NCBI RefSeq assembly: GCF_015832195.1
Contig: NC_052017.1
Location: forward strand, 13,716,790-13,780,789
Reading direction: 5' to 3'
DNA length: 64,000 nt
From: Motacilla alba alba
Taxonomy: Eukaryota; Chordata; Aves; Passeriformes; Motacillidae
The notes below the pieces were generated by a model. It ran no database searches. It was not told where the DNA came from and was given only the letters and a program-made list of their open reading frames with translations. Of the stretch, positions 49,801 to 62,854 are shown one piece after another (position 1 is the stretch's first letter; each line of letters opens with the position of its first letter). A program made the translations under genes and the position numbers.

Positions 49801-52800
49801 AAAGAGGTTCAAGTGAAAGCCATCAGAGCACATGGTTACCTGCATTGCATCTCATATGAAATATGCTTAGGAATCAGAAGATTACTATGAAGGCAAAATG
49901 CCACTTTGAACTGAGGCAAAATGCTTATTAAAGGAAGCTGAATGTTTCATGCAGTGATCCCTCTCCCAAACATATCCTGCATTTGCGTTACCTCTTTACT
50001 CTGGCAATCCTCTTTGGCTGCATCATTATTCCTTTCAAAGTGTTCCTCTCAGATGCTGAAGGACCAGGACCAGTTGGTAGTCTCACTTGCTTCCCCAGAA
50101 TTCCCCAGAGCACAACTGAGCAGAGCTGGTACTCCAGCCTTCAGCTGCTGGCCCTTCAGAGCCCCCTTAACTGTGACACTGAACTTGTCTTGGATAAATT
50201 GATCAACAACTGAATTTATAAAAAGAATTTGAAGATCAAAATCAATATGGCACCAAACATTCTAGCAAAGAAATTTAAATTATGTCATTAGCCCTGACCT
50301 TCAGGGGCGGTTAAAGATTTCTTTAAATACCCTTCAGAGGTGTCCTGTTCTATGAAGAACTTTAAAAAGGTAAGCCCATATGTTTTGGATGACATGATTT
50401 TTCACCTAAAGAACAAGTCATGGCCCTCACCAGAAGCATCAGGGGCCCATGCTGAGGCTGTGTGTTAATTGCCCCCTTTGCCCCTTCCCTGTGAGCAGTT
50501 TCATCAACCAGGCCACTGGGATGAGAGTTGTCAGGGCCTGGGAGGGGAAACAAGGGAGTGAGCCATGACTCCCATGTTAGAAGTTTCTTTGAAGGTCTGC
50601 CAGCCCAGGATCTTTCACATAACATTTGTTTCCAAAAAAAATCCAAAGGTAATAAATTACAGAGAATACAAGGTATTTTATGCTTTGTGGTGTGATGATC
50701 AAAAGATGTTATCATTCTGTTTCACATGTTTGCAGACAGTTAGTTGTTACTCTCAGTTAGTTACAGGCAGCTTTTTTTTCCCCTTGAATGCTGAAACTTC
50801 ATCTTGTTAAAGGGTGGTTTGCAGGTGAGTGCACAAAGGAAAGGAGAAAAGAAGGAGGCATTTCTGCCTCCTCTTTCTGGCTTGTCCAGGATCATCCTCA
50901 GATTCTCCAATATGAATACTGACATTGAGAACAACACTGGGAAATAGAAAGAGGCAAAAATGCCAGTTGCCTTTCTGATTAGTATTTACAGCATCCACTC
51001 AAGAAATTTGGATAGACTATCCCAAGGACTTAGGGTGACACAGCTCTGAGTTCTCCAGGAAACAGCAAATATTTGTAAAGTGTTTGTACAATCCATTACT
51101 GTATAACCAGAGCAGTCTTCCTCCAAGACCAACATCCTGAGAGACACTTTGGCTTGTAAATCATTACAAAAGAGGCCAAACCCTTTTCCTTAATCTGAAA
51201 TAGTCAGAAATTTTCAATCTACAGGATCCTTTTTTTCCTAGTTTTTATGTTGTCTCTATTTCCAGGTTCCATATGATATCTAAAATGAAAATGTCATGAG
51301 AGGCAAGTCTGGTAACACAGCTGAGATGGCAAAGAGTGAAGGTAAATACCAATAAAAAGGCCAGTCACATCTCAGACTGATGCCTAATCTTGATTAGATT
51401 TTTAGTATTTATTTTGAAAATTTCCACTTTGTATCTCAGGAAATAATTCTTGCATTTCTTTCTTTAAATGGAAAAGCCACTGGATAAAATGGATCTTAAA
51501 ACAACAAAAGACCAGTAGCAACAACAGCAACAAAAAAGCATTGCAAATTCAATATCAAGCAATTATTCTATTGGCATAACTTCATAATGGCTTCTTTATG
51601 CTTAAAGCTCTTCTTCTTCTTTTTGCATATAGTCTTCAGACTGTTTCCTGATTCTGTTATTTCCAGTACATTTATTTTCATAAAAACATCTATAAACCTT
51701 TTAAACAATTCTAAAGATTGGTCCTTATTCTCATTATTTAGGATGTGCAGTTATATAGACAGCTTGCATCAGCTGCTAGTGGATGGTGTAAATGGAGCAT
51801 CCTCCTCTTCAGGATACCCTGTTTGTAAGCCCCGTATGAATACTTACTCTTAATGCTACTCTTCAATGCCTCTTTTTATTTCCTGCAGAAACTTTCTTTT
51901 TATGCTTTTTGGACAGATGAAGAACAAAGCAGAGAATTGGGTAAATTGCTCTAAATAAATGTGAACTGACCAGATCTATTACCCAGATCTCAAACAGAAA
52001 AAGAATTTGAATCCTTTTACATGTTTACATAAATGAGTTCCCATTCTGCTTTCTCATTGAATCGAGTCCTGTGATGAGTAATCTGTTAATGCACCTATCT
52101 AGTCACAACCCAGCAATACTGCAACATTTCAGGAGGCTCTATGGTTGCAGGATTTCTACTAGTTTCCACTCCATATGTTCTAAATTTGCAGAAATATTTT
52201 GGACATCCAGATCTTGAGATATGGACAGAGGTAATCTGAGCTATGGGCAAAATTGGCTGGTAAATCTCACACTATGGCTTGAGTCCCATCTCTAGGTTTG
52301 AGGTTTGTTTGTCATCAAACCAGAAGAGTGATAATATCATGCTAAATGTACTTCAACTTCTATCTCAGCAGTTTCAGTACCATAATATTTGTATAATAGC
52401 AAAATTTACATTGCTTTCTTGTCTTCTCTAAGTCTTCAAAGCATTTGTGGGATTTATTATTATCATTATTTTGCTTCGGTATTTTATCTGTCTCTCCATC
52501 TTTCTTTGTTTTGCTGAGAATGAAAAAGGGAATCAGATGCAATAAGTTTTGTTTTTGCCTTCGAAACTTATGAGATCTGCAATCACACTCACCTTTGTCA
52601 GAAGAGAACATTGCAATATTTGGCCATATGTTAAGAGGATTCTGCGACTTGCTGAACTTTAACAGAAATGTCAGCTTCCCTAATCAAAGTATGTGTCAGA
52701 GTTGCTCTTTCAAATGCTGGAGATACCATCTCAAACACTTCATTTATGGTGTCAGAATTGTGAAAAGCGTTTGCTTAAGTTTGCGAAGGCCATTAGGAAT

Positions 52801-53950
52801 CATAACCTTAATGCTGTGTTGTTGGTATTGTCCTCTTTATCACAGTAACTTTATCTCCTAGAAAAGTATCTAGATGACAAAGATATTTTCTCTAAGGGTC
52901 TTTAACCTGTTGTGCTGCATGTAAATTGCAGAGAAAGCTTGCAATAAAGTATATTAAAAGATGTGATTTCTTGTACCCTTTACATAGGCATTAGTCTAAT
53001 ATTGCTGAAGTCTGTCACTGTGAATGGAACTACTCAGTGAATAGCTGCAAAAAAAAAAGATTGGGAAGATATCAGAGTGGAGACTTTATAGCTTTTTTTT
53101 GCCTAAGAAGTGAACACTGGAGCTATACCAGGGTATCTTTGCATGATGATGTTTAGCTCTCCTGGCCAGTCCCTGGCAGTAGGAGGCTAGCAGCAGACAC
53201 AGTCCATTTTGCATGGATAAAATGCTCTGAGATGTGCTCAGAATATAAGCTCAAGAGTTTTAAAATGGTGAATTTAAGGGCATGATGGTGTTTTCCCTTG
53301 AGTCTTTTCAATTTTTATTGAAATCAGTATGTGTGAAAGCTGCTCAGATCCTTAACAATTTCCTTTTGAATTTATGAGTTTGCATACTAAAAGCAGTTTT
53401 ACATATCTCTTCCTTTTAATTCACATGGGAAAGATATTCACTAAACACTTTATTTCTTTTTTTTCTCATGGGATAGAGAGCTGCTGTACTCATCTGTACT
53501 TATGTTTTTGTTAAGTCATTTCAAAAATGCAAGCTGAACATAGATTTTGCACCTTTCACTCAGGAAGAAATCCAAATGAAACATGGATGCATTTAAACCA
53601 ACTACAGCACATAAATTGGATTTTAAGATTTTAATGGAAATGCAACCTTGTCCTTTGACAGAGAGTTTTCCCACTCTTGGAAAAAATAGAGCTACAGTTT
53701 ACTAAGAGAGCAGTTTTAAACAGAAGCATTTTCAGTCAAATCTTCACCTGTTAAAGAAGTAGGCAGATTTTATTAAAAACAACAGAAAGAAAATGTAAAA
53801 TGTTTTAATACCTTGTTTTCTACACTGCTTTTACTTTTACATGTTTGGACTGTGGATTAAAAGATTTACAGAAACAAAATAAATATAAGTCTCTGTAATA
53901 GTGATTATGTCTTGGACAAATGGTAACAATTGTCAATGTTTTGCAATAGG
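46849..53950. other. Unique non-coding DNA
   Basis: About 7.1 kb without a supported gene. It contains an (ATT)n run at 47125-47138, a (TTTA)n run at 48144-48162 and a C9/T6 pyrimidine stretch near 47427-47442. A hairpin at 47699-47731 is listed separately. Open frames are at most about 117 codons and unremarkable. Confidence 0.5.
47699..47731. promoter_or_regulatory. Inverted GCTAATTT / AAATTAGC pair
   Basis: GCTAATTT (47699-47706) and its reverse complement AAATTAGC (47724-47731) are 17 bp apart. Both contain a TAATT homeodomain-type core. It could be a paired binding site or a small hairpin. Confidence 0.35.
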
Positions 53951-53969
53951 CCAAGCCTCAAAGGCTTGG
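53951..53969. repeat. Perfect 8-bp hairpin
   Basis: CCAAGCCT, a 3-base loop, then AGGCTTGG. The right arm also begins the duplicated unit that follows. Confidence 0.75.
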
Positions 53970-54008
53970 TTTTGAAATAACATCAAAAGGCTGGTTTTGA
54001 AATAACAT
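53961..54008 (+). repeat. 24-bp imperfect tandem duplication
   Basis: Two adjacent 24-bp copies (53961-53984 and 53985-54008) share GG-CT-GGTTTTGAAATAACAT and differ by small changes near their left end. The pattern fits a local replication-slippage duplication that overlaps the hairpin. Confidence 0.85.
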
Positions 54009-54009
54009 T

Positions 54010-54480
54010 TTAGGTCTTTCATTATTAGGCCCACTTGGCCTATAACCTGATCAGGCTCCTGATAGAGGCAATGACCCTGGTCTGTCCATAAAAGACCAAA
54101 GATCCTCCAGGGTGTTTCTACACAGCAGTCACTGAGGTGCATGGGGGAGCCACCTCCTGGAAGATCACTATCCAGAATATTTACTCAGCAGACTGCAATA
54201 TTAGCCAGCACAGCCAGTTTAAGGACTCTTTGGGCACTGCAGCAGAGGTTGTGGTGTCATTGGGCTGGGTAAGTACCTGACTGGATGTGCTCCTGAGTAA
54301 TCTGCTCTTGACCTTCAAAGGTGCCTTCCCATTTTAGCTAAGTCTGTGATGCTGCATTATGTCTGCTCTCCTTTCCCTGGCTCTTTGAATATTTAACTGC
54401 TTCACCTAATTTCACTAAGAATAGTAATCCAATATAACCATGTAATACTTCCATCTACCCTTCACAGGGCATTTCCCCCT
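54010..54480 (+). mobile_element. Possible LTR-like or promoter-like segment
   Basis: The stretch contains CCATAAAAGACC (54086-54097), a TATA-like box followed by a GC-richer leader, and the phrase ATTGGGCTGGGTAAGTACCTG (split 54259-54279). It also has an inverted TAGGCC / GGCCTA pair near 54027-54043. The order of TATA-like box, leader and later AT-rich part resembles an LTR, and some phrases feel familiar from bird LTRs. I cannot define its ends or family. Confidence 0.25.
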
Positions 54481-57400
54481 CCTCTCCATTCTTTACAGCC
54501 CTTGGCTTACAGCAAGGAGCCCTAACAGACCTGTTTTCTCCCCCTGCCTCCCTTGAGGGTGACACCTCTCCACCTTGCCCTGGTGATGTGCTGAGTAAAA
54601 GCCATTTCCCAGTCTGCCATGCTGCCCGTGCCAAACACAGGGCTGGGGCAAATGGGGAACAGCTGGAGATGGCCAACATTAGGCTGCTGCTGCTCTCACA
54701 ATTCTTTTCCAGATAGTGTGACGAGGAATAAATTGAGACCTGGATGAATGCTCAATAGGAGGAAGGTAGAAGATATCCTCCTTCTCTCAGCAGCTTTTGC
54801 CTGGCCCTCATTTCAATTGCTGAATCCATTTAAAGTTTATCTTTGTCCTGAGGTACCCGTAAGCAAGGCTGGCAATCCCCCAGTCCCACAGCCTCACTTT
54901 GCTGCTCTTTTCTTGGATGTGAGCCTTTCCTGTTAAAAGGATTCCATTTAATACCCTGCAAATTATCTGGGGTGGTGCAGAGCAATTTATTTTGTAAGCC
55001 TTATGCTGTGGATTGAAATTGCTTTTCCTCATCTCGGTGCATGGCAGCAGGGAGTGCAGTCCCCTCCCTGTGCTGTGCCTGGGGCTGCATCCCAGTACTG
55101 AGCCGCTGCTGCCACAGGCTCTGTCAGCACCTAAACCTGCTCCTGCCTCCTTCCAGGGGGCAGGAAGCTGCAAAAACAAGCAGATTTTACACACATAAGC
55201 AGGCTTTTGAAGAGGCCCGATTCTTGAATGAAAACAAGGCTTCGACTCGCTTTACACCATTGGAGGGAGAGAAAAGGTTAGACCTGTTCTTCTTACTCAG
55301 GGCTTGTACCCCCAAAGATGCCCAGGCTGCATCTTTGCATGGGGTGAGTAATTAGGGGTCCTGCCACCGACCATAGGTGCTTGCACAGACAAAATGAAGT
55401 CAGAACAAAATCCATGCAGGCTGATAGTGGTGTTTTATCCTTCATCCTGACTGTTTTAGAAATCAAAAAATATCAGCTTTGGAGGAAAGGAATCCCCAAA
55501 CTTCCTGTTTTTCCTAAAGCCAAGCTGTCTCAGAGTCATCTCAAATTAGAAAGAGGATACAAAAGAGCCGACTCATTTGTTTGATATAGTTTAGCAAAGA
55601 ACTCCATGGCAAAATGCACAACTCAACATTTTCTTTATTGACGAAATTCTTGCCAACATACAAAGAAAAGGAAGTTTAAAACTATATGAAAGAACTCTGT
55701 CCGTTCTCTCCCCTGACTGCTTCCCTACCAGTATTTATATTCTTATGAACAACCTAAAGTCCCAGCCACCCTATAGCATAGATATAATTCAGACAGACAT
55801 TGAGAACCATCCAGCAGAATGCATTCCCACATTATTTAGCAGCATTTAGAAGACAATTTGGTATGGATATGAATAAAACAGCATCTTATAATACTTAAAA
55901 TAAAATTGTTCTGACAGAAAACTTCATGCTTCATGGTTTAGGTCAATCTTTAATTTCTAGGGATTAAAGTGAATCTTTCAGAAGGATAGATTATGCTTCC
56001 ACTTCTTTCCCTGGAGTATCTTCTACTGTCTTATGAAGATCTGCTCTTAGTCACTGCCAGAGGGAAGGCATTTCATTTGATGTCTTTGATTCCATAAGGT
56101 AGTGCCTACTTCCTGGTTATTTATATTCAAAAATAGTCCAGAAAGGTTAAGAATGGAAGAAAAAAAAGTAACATAAGTCTTACTTTAGTAGTGGAAGATC
56201 AAGGCTTGGAGACTTTGTGGCCTTTTTCAAGGGCATTCAAAGAATTTGTGTCAGTCCTCTTCATTGTCTTATCCACAAGAACAACCTTATTCTTGACCAG
56301 TATTTTTCTTTAGATTGAACAGCACTCTTGATTTAATTTTTATTCACAAGAAAATCAGAATAAAAGATGCCTTATCTTTTTATTTCCAGAGGTAATCTAG
56401 TTTTATTTACAACTGGGATGCAGAAAAGTTGGCTCATTGTTACTGATATTTTTTCCAGAACATGACTAACCATTCAAGCACTTGTTTAAAAATACAAAAC
56501 TGGTGGAATCTGAGATTCATGTATTGGGCACAAGAGGTACAGAGTGCTGAGGAATACAAATATGTTTGTGACTAATTCATTAGAGAAACTCCTCATGGAA
56601 GATGTCGTTGATCATGATTTCCCTGTAGTGCTGTGAAAATTAGTACTGCCTGGGTAATATCTACCCTGTAAATAAAAAGAGCTCAAGAGAAATATCAGCC
56701 TTGGCCTTGCTTTTAAGAATGTGTAAATTTAGGAGGTCTGAATAGCATAACTTACTTTGATCCTAGGTTTTTCTCAGTGTTTCTGATTTTCATGCCTAAT
56801 CTGAACATAATTCCACATTATCTGGGACAAGAGTGTCTGCCTGCAGAATCATCATAGAAGGGAAATAAATTCCATGCTACTCATTTTATTTAGATGGGCA
56901 CATTATCACACTAAGAATTTTTTTCTTTTTAAAGTAATATTTTTAATTTTCTTTCCACTGGCTGTCATATAATTTAAAATTTTCTCTCTTGTCTCAATTT
57001 TCTTCAGCCTGCAAAATGTCGTTAATAACTAATCTGGGAAGTCCTGCACCTACAGCTCTTTCACAACATGACATGACAGTACAATCCAAGTTGCACCAGG
57101 TACTCAAAATGGGAAACATTTTTGATATTAAGACCCAAGAGTAAAAATGAGCCCAGAAGAAAGAATGAAAGAAGATATCTGTCTCTTTCCTTTCAATCAG
57201 AATAGTGTTTAAAGGTGAATTGAAGTTATGACAATGTTGCAACAACTGAGCTACATAATGAATAATTGAAGAAGCGATAAAAAGTTCTAGATGGTTAATT
57301 TTAGTTTATAATAAAGGTTATAAATTTGTATTTGAAAACAGGAAAAAATTGCTGTATCGTCTCTGGGTTCCACAACTCTCTTCACTTAGATATCCATGGT

Positions 57401-60400
57401 TTGAGCATAGGAAAAGGGCTATATAAACTTACCACCATGTAAAACCAGATGGGGTTTGATAGAAGGAAAAGCTCCAAGCTGAATTAGTCTGAATTAGTTT
57501 CCAGTCCTTCCAATTTTTGAGAAAGGATGATCAGTGACATCCACTGTGCACACTCTGCATGTTTGTCAGTGAAACAAAGGCAAGGAAGTGCATTTACAAT
57601 CCATAAATATGCATTGCACTGGACTTCAGACTTCAGAAACAAATTAAATTCCCTTACTGTTGTACAGAGTGGCTGCAGGCTGCTATGCAGGTGACATTTA
57701 CTCTGCCTTACACACTCAGGGGTTACTGAAGGGTCTGTCTGGTTTGGTTGTTCTGCCACCGTTTTACCAGGGTTAAGGGCTTGCTGGTATTTTCCAAATT
57801 ATATGCAGGCTTTCTACTCAGAGATAATGAAATGGCTGAAAAGTGATAGATGCAACAGCTTTTAGCTGCATATATCCTGAACTGTGGGTCAAACACATGG
57901 GTCTCCTAGAAGCTTATCCCTTCTTTCTGCTGTAAACCTTACTGTAGAATGACTTGAAGAAGTCTGGGGCAAAATAAACAAATCAGACTGACAGAGTGGG
58001 AGAAAAGCAGCTTAAGAGAAGCCTGTCAGCACAACCTGCTCCCTTTTCTAACCTGGCAGCAATCCCCTCTGGGTTCCTGCCGTTCTCCTATGCATTTCCC
58101 TTCCAACCCTCATTTCCCTATGGAGCTCCTTCAGCCCATCCGATTTTGAACATCTGCTGGCACTGAACTCCTGCAACTCTCAATCTGTTTCCCCTTGGCT
58201 TCCTTCTTCCTTCCAGTTAATCTTCCTTATTTTTGTCTTGGTGAGACTTCCCTCCTTCTTCTCTCTGTCTTCCTGCTGCTATCACCAATTTAATCTCGTC
58301 ACACTCTGGGTGACACCAGACTGACTCTCCCTGGTGAGGAGACCTGAGAGAGAGACTCCCCACCCCCTGAGGCAGCTGCTTCTGCCTGCTAACAAGCTAC
58401 CACCCAAGGGCCAGCCTTTCACTTCTCCTCCAGACTCCCAGCATCCATGGCCTTCCCCTATGGTTCTTCTTGTGCTCTTTTGACCCAAGATAAGCTGGAA
58501 CAAGCTTGAAAGTGATGTGAAACCAACACAGCAGAAAACAGTCAATGGCCCACTGCAGTTCAGTGAGTTAAACTGACAGTCTGACATAGGATGCTGCTGG
58601 AGGAGAAGGAGGGGGAGGAGTTTTGGTTTTCTTGCCTTCTATACCTGTAGTGCATAGTGGCAGGATCATATAGTAGAGAAACCAGTGGGTGTACAAACAA
58701 GAGGTGGGTAAGGTAAAGTGAGAAAAATAACTGGATTTGAGGGAGCCAGTGAGCCTACATCATGTGAAGCTCGACCAAATCTGTTCCACCATGTGGGATA
58801 TATTCCACAGGCTGGGAAATACTGTGATCTTGTACACACAGGGCCAACACATTGCCTCCAAGCATGCCTTCCCACGGGAGAGTGAGGTCGTTCCTGCTTA
58901 TTCCCACAGTTATGTTAAATCAGCCTGAATATAAGCCCAGGAGCATTATAGCAATCAAGGCCTTTGTCTGGAGGAATGAAGAGAGGTTCCCCCACTTTCA
59001 TCTGAAGGTTGTTGAGAATAATTTTGTGCTTTGTCTCATCAAAAAGACACATAAACATAAATAGCCATGTTAATCACATTATAATTCAGCCCTAAAGCAG
59101 AATAAGCTGAGACAGAGGCTAAGTGATATGCGTCTACAAAGGGAACAGTCTGAGATCAGACCATCTCTCCCCTATTTGTCAAGAACAAGCATTTTAACTC
59201 CTTAGTTGGGAGAAATTCTATTAAAGTCCACAAGGTACAATGGCAGAAGAATAAAACTCAAGTTTGACTTCAAGGTCTTCCAGTAACTTTCTCTGAGTAG
59301 CCTCAGATAAGCAATTTAGTTCTCTAATGTAGAATAATGAACACCAGTACTCTGACAAGCACATCATTCTTATTCCAGCACAAACTGGAAACCTAGTATT
59401 TGGAAAGAAAAAGCATGGCAAATAAAAATTGAAATGGAGAAATAGAGGACTGATTTTAGAAAAACATATACAGAGTGGTGTGAGAGGGCCTCAGGGAAGT
59501 CAAATGTACATCTGTCCCAGGGACACTTTTCAGGTCTGTTGCCCTATACATTTCCTGCCCAGAAGCACAAGTTTTAAGTAAAAAGGTAGCATCTTTTCTT
59601 CCTATTTCTTCAGGATTTGAAATACTGAAATTAGACTGAGCTATTCCTGTTTCATGCAGTGTAAATTAGAAGAATCCAACCCTGTTAGATATCTGACCTG
59701 AAAAAAACCTGCACGTTTCCAATGAAGCACTCTGCCTTATACTCTTTATATCGTGTAATGTCTTGTCGTACCAACAGGCACGGAGGCAACTTGTCAGCGA
59801 CAATGACAAACACACACAGATGTATTGTTAGTGTAAAATAGTTGTACTTAATTCCCTTTCTTTCCTTGATTTTTTTGAGGAGCCTTTTGTAGTCATCTTC
59901 TTCTATTCCTGTATGTCTGCAGTTGATAAATTATTTCTGTTCTCTTTAATCCATTTTTTATTATTCTTCCAGATTTTTTTTCTGGTGTTGGTGAAAATAA
60001 ATCTTTTCAAGGGCTTGGCAGTACATTTGGAAAGATGTTTTGAACAGTATGGGTGCTGCTTCTAGGAGTTAATGAATCAGAAATTAATGAAAAAGTGGTT
60101 TGAAACTCAAAAAATTCATGTAATAGTGAGTTCTGCTAACCAAATTGCCATCTATTGGTTTTGACATATTCCCCACCTGAGTTTCCATGCTGTCTCTTTG
60201 TTTCTATGCTAAGAGCATGAGCTGAGTCCTAATGCACCATGGTTCTGCAGTCCCATTTTGTATGGAAACAAGGATTCTGCAGTCAGCTCTCGGGCTTGTA
60301 CTCCTCTAAATTTTGAAGATGTTGACTGATTATGACAGAGAGGTAGATGGCTCAAAGATAACCAAGTTCTTACAAGCTTTAATAAAACAAGTCACCACAT

Positions 60401-60541
60401 ACAGAGAGATCTTCTAAGGAACTTGACAGAAGGAAGGGAACGTTATATAAGCACATGTGGCTAGACTTCAGAGAATCCAAGCAGAAGAGAGACCATATAA
60501 AGACAGAAGAGACCTTTATTAAAATCTTCTTAAAAACCAAA
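54481..60541. other. Unique non-coding DNA
   Basis: About 6 kb without a supported gene. Frames such as 128 codons (minus, 54808-55194) and 104 codons (plus, 55041-55355) overlap each other and lack domains. A short doubled CTGAATTAGT unit occurs near 57479-57498. No transposon was recognised. Confidence 0.5.
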
Positions 60542-61760
60542 GTCATAGAAACATATAATTGTTTAGGTTGCAAAAGACCTCTTAGATCATTAAGTGCAGC
60601 TGCTAAACCAGCACTGTAAAGTCCATCACAAAACCATCTTCTGAAGTGCCACACCCACATATTTCTTAAATACCTCCAAGGATGGTGAATCCACTAATTC
60701 CCTGGACTGCCTGTTTCAATGCCAGACGGACCGTAGCCCTCCTTAGCCCTTCTTTTGTGGCTGATTTATTTATAGAAATATTTGTATTGTATTTTATGGC
60801 AGTAGGCAAATTTAAGTTCTAGATTGACTTTGGCCCTTCTAATTTTGTCTCTGCATAACCTCATCACATCATTGTGGTCCTTCTGAGTGACCTAACCCCT
60901 CTTCCAAAGATCACTAACTCTCCTTTTTCCCCCTGAATTCCAGTCAAGCTTTTTGTTCAGTCAGGCCTGCTTTCTTCCCCGCTGGCTTTTCTTTGTCCTC
61001 TAGGACTGTCTCCCAGGAGACTCTGTGAACTGTGTGAAGCAGGATCCTTAGCAGGCCAAAGTTTATCCTTAGAAAGTCCTTATAGCGGTTTTACTTACTT
61101 GCCCTCCTTACTTCTCCTCTGCCCAAGCCATGCTCTGACCACCACAGCACCCATCAGTTCCTTCTCTGTTCACAAACAGCAGGTCCAGTGGGTGCCTTCC
61201 CCAAGCTCACTACCAGCTGTATCAGGATGTTGTCTTCCACACACTCCAGGAGCTTTCCAGACTGTTTGCTCTCTGCTGCATTGTAATTCCAGCAGACATG
61301 TGGTAAGCTGAAGTCCCCCATGAGATTAAGGGCCAGTGATTATGAATCTACTGTCAGCTGCTTATAGAATATTTTGTCTGCATCTTCATCCTGGTTGGGT
61401 GGTCTGTAACAGGTTCCCACCAGAATATTCCCTGTTGGCCTTCCCTGTGACTCATATTCATAAACACTCAACTCTAGTCCCACTATCATTTAGTTCTAGG
61501 CAATCAAAACTGTCCCAAACATATACCTTGTTGTACCAGGGCTACCCCAGCACCTCTCCTTCCTTTTCTGTCCCTCCTGAAGAGTTCATAGCCAAGCCTT
61601 GCAGCACTCAGTTGTGTGAATCATTCCACCATGCTAATGTGATGGCAACTATGTCATAGCTTTCCTGCTGCACAATGTCAACCAACTGAGAAACACAAAT
61701 CATAGCAAATCAGACTTCATTAATTCTATGGCTCACCAACATAATTGTTTTCTTGTGCCA
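60542..61760 (-). mobile_element. CR1 LINE with endonuclease joined to 3' end, reverse transcriptase missing
   Basis: Read on the minus strand, the copy begins near 61690 with VDIVQQESYDIVAITLAWWN, the N-terminal part of an APE-type endonuclease. It continues through GDFS-LPHVCWNYN (about 61280-61320), LLECVEDNILIQLV, and then VTQKDHNDVMRLCRDKIRRA (about 60820-60890). After the linker region (FYK-stop-ISHKRRAKE, about 60740-60775) it jumps straight to a CR1 3' end (60542-60730). That end has the usual TTAGGTTG-AAAAGACCT and GTCATAGAA landmarks. The central reverse-transcriptase domain, expected to be more than 1 kb, is absent. Catalytic positions are altered: the Glu of the ITET block is now Leu, and the Asn of GDFN is Ser. 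Several stops are present, so it is dead. Sequence above 61690 matches only weakly. Confidence 0.88.
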
Positions 61761-62854
61761 GCTCAACACATTCTCATTTTGTTTCCTTAGATGAACTTAC
61801 ATCTGTAGCCACTGTATTTTTATTACTGTTTATTCTCAAAGCAGATCTTCCTGCAGCTGGACTTTTTTCCCAGGCTCCTGCTGGTTTCACCTCTACTGCA
61901 TTTCTAAATATTTATCTTGCTTGCAATGAATCAAACTCTATCTCGATTTTAATAGAGTGGGAAGTCAACTGAATCAGCACTGTGTCCATGAATAGGACCT
62001 ATGGCTACATCTTTATGAGTAAATTAAGCATGCCCAGGAACGGTTGCTGGCGCTGAGGCAAACTGATGCAGAACAGCCTGAATTTGTACTATTGAATTAA
62101 CTTACCCTCCAGAACGGGGTGGCTGAATACAAACTGCCTATGGAGAAGGATTTCTTCTCCGTGCTGTTCCTGGGAATTGCTCGGCATTCTGTTAGATGGG
62201 ATGCTTGTACCTTTGCCAAAAACATGCCAGACATCATCCTAACAATTTCATAGTATAAATAATCAAGCTCCAGTGCCTGGAAATGTCCCCTGGCCCTGCC
62301 TAATTAACTGCATGACATGAAACTCCTTCATCCTTATCTACGGGCAGTTTTCACATGGCCATCTCTGCTTCCAGTGTGCCAATTCATCTGCTCATAGGAG
62401 TTGGGCATTATCCATAAGCTGAGTATATGAGCTAAGTCTCCCTAACCGGTTCAATTAAAAAAGGAGCAAGCTCAGGCCTTAAATTTAAATGAGTTCAAAT
62501 TGTTTAGACCAAAACAGAGAATCTGCATGCCATATAATCATCTTATCTGAAGGCTATAAGGGACAGGATTTCTGGTTAAAAAGGCTAAGGAAGCAGGGAA
62601 AACCAAGAAAGACATGTAAATAAAACTGATCCCACATAGTCCTGATGCTCCAAGTATTCAGTAGGAATCCTTTTTCTCTCATAAAAGTTTAATTTTCCTG
62701 GATGTATCAGTGTAGTGATTTAAATATAAGGCAAAGAGGCTCTGAATTGTTTTACAATGTTTTACACATCCTAGTTTTTATTTTGTCTAAATCAGCAGTC
62801 TTATCATCTGCTGGGAAACTCAGTTTGGTTTGTTGTTTTTTAACCTAAGCCAAG
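61761..62854. other. Unique non-coding DNA
   Basis: No gene or repeat recognised. The sequence between the CR1 remnant and the compound array is AT-rich and ordinary. More distant CR1 5' sequence may be hidden in its first part. Confidence 0.5.

Noticed and set aside
61336..61659. 107-codon plus-strand frame
   Set aside because: It is the complement of the decayed CR1 endonuclease region, whose minus-strand reading explains the sequence.
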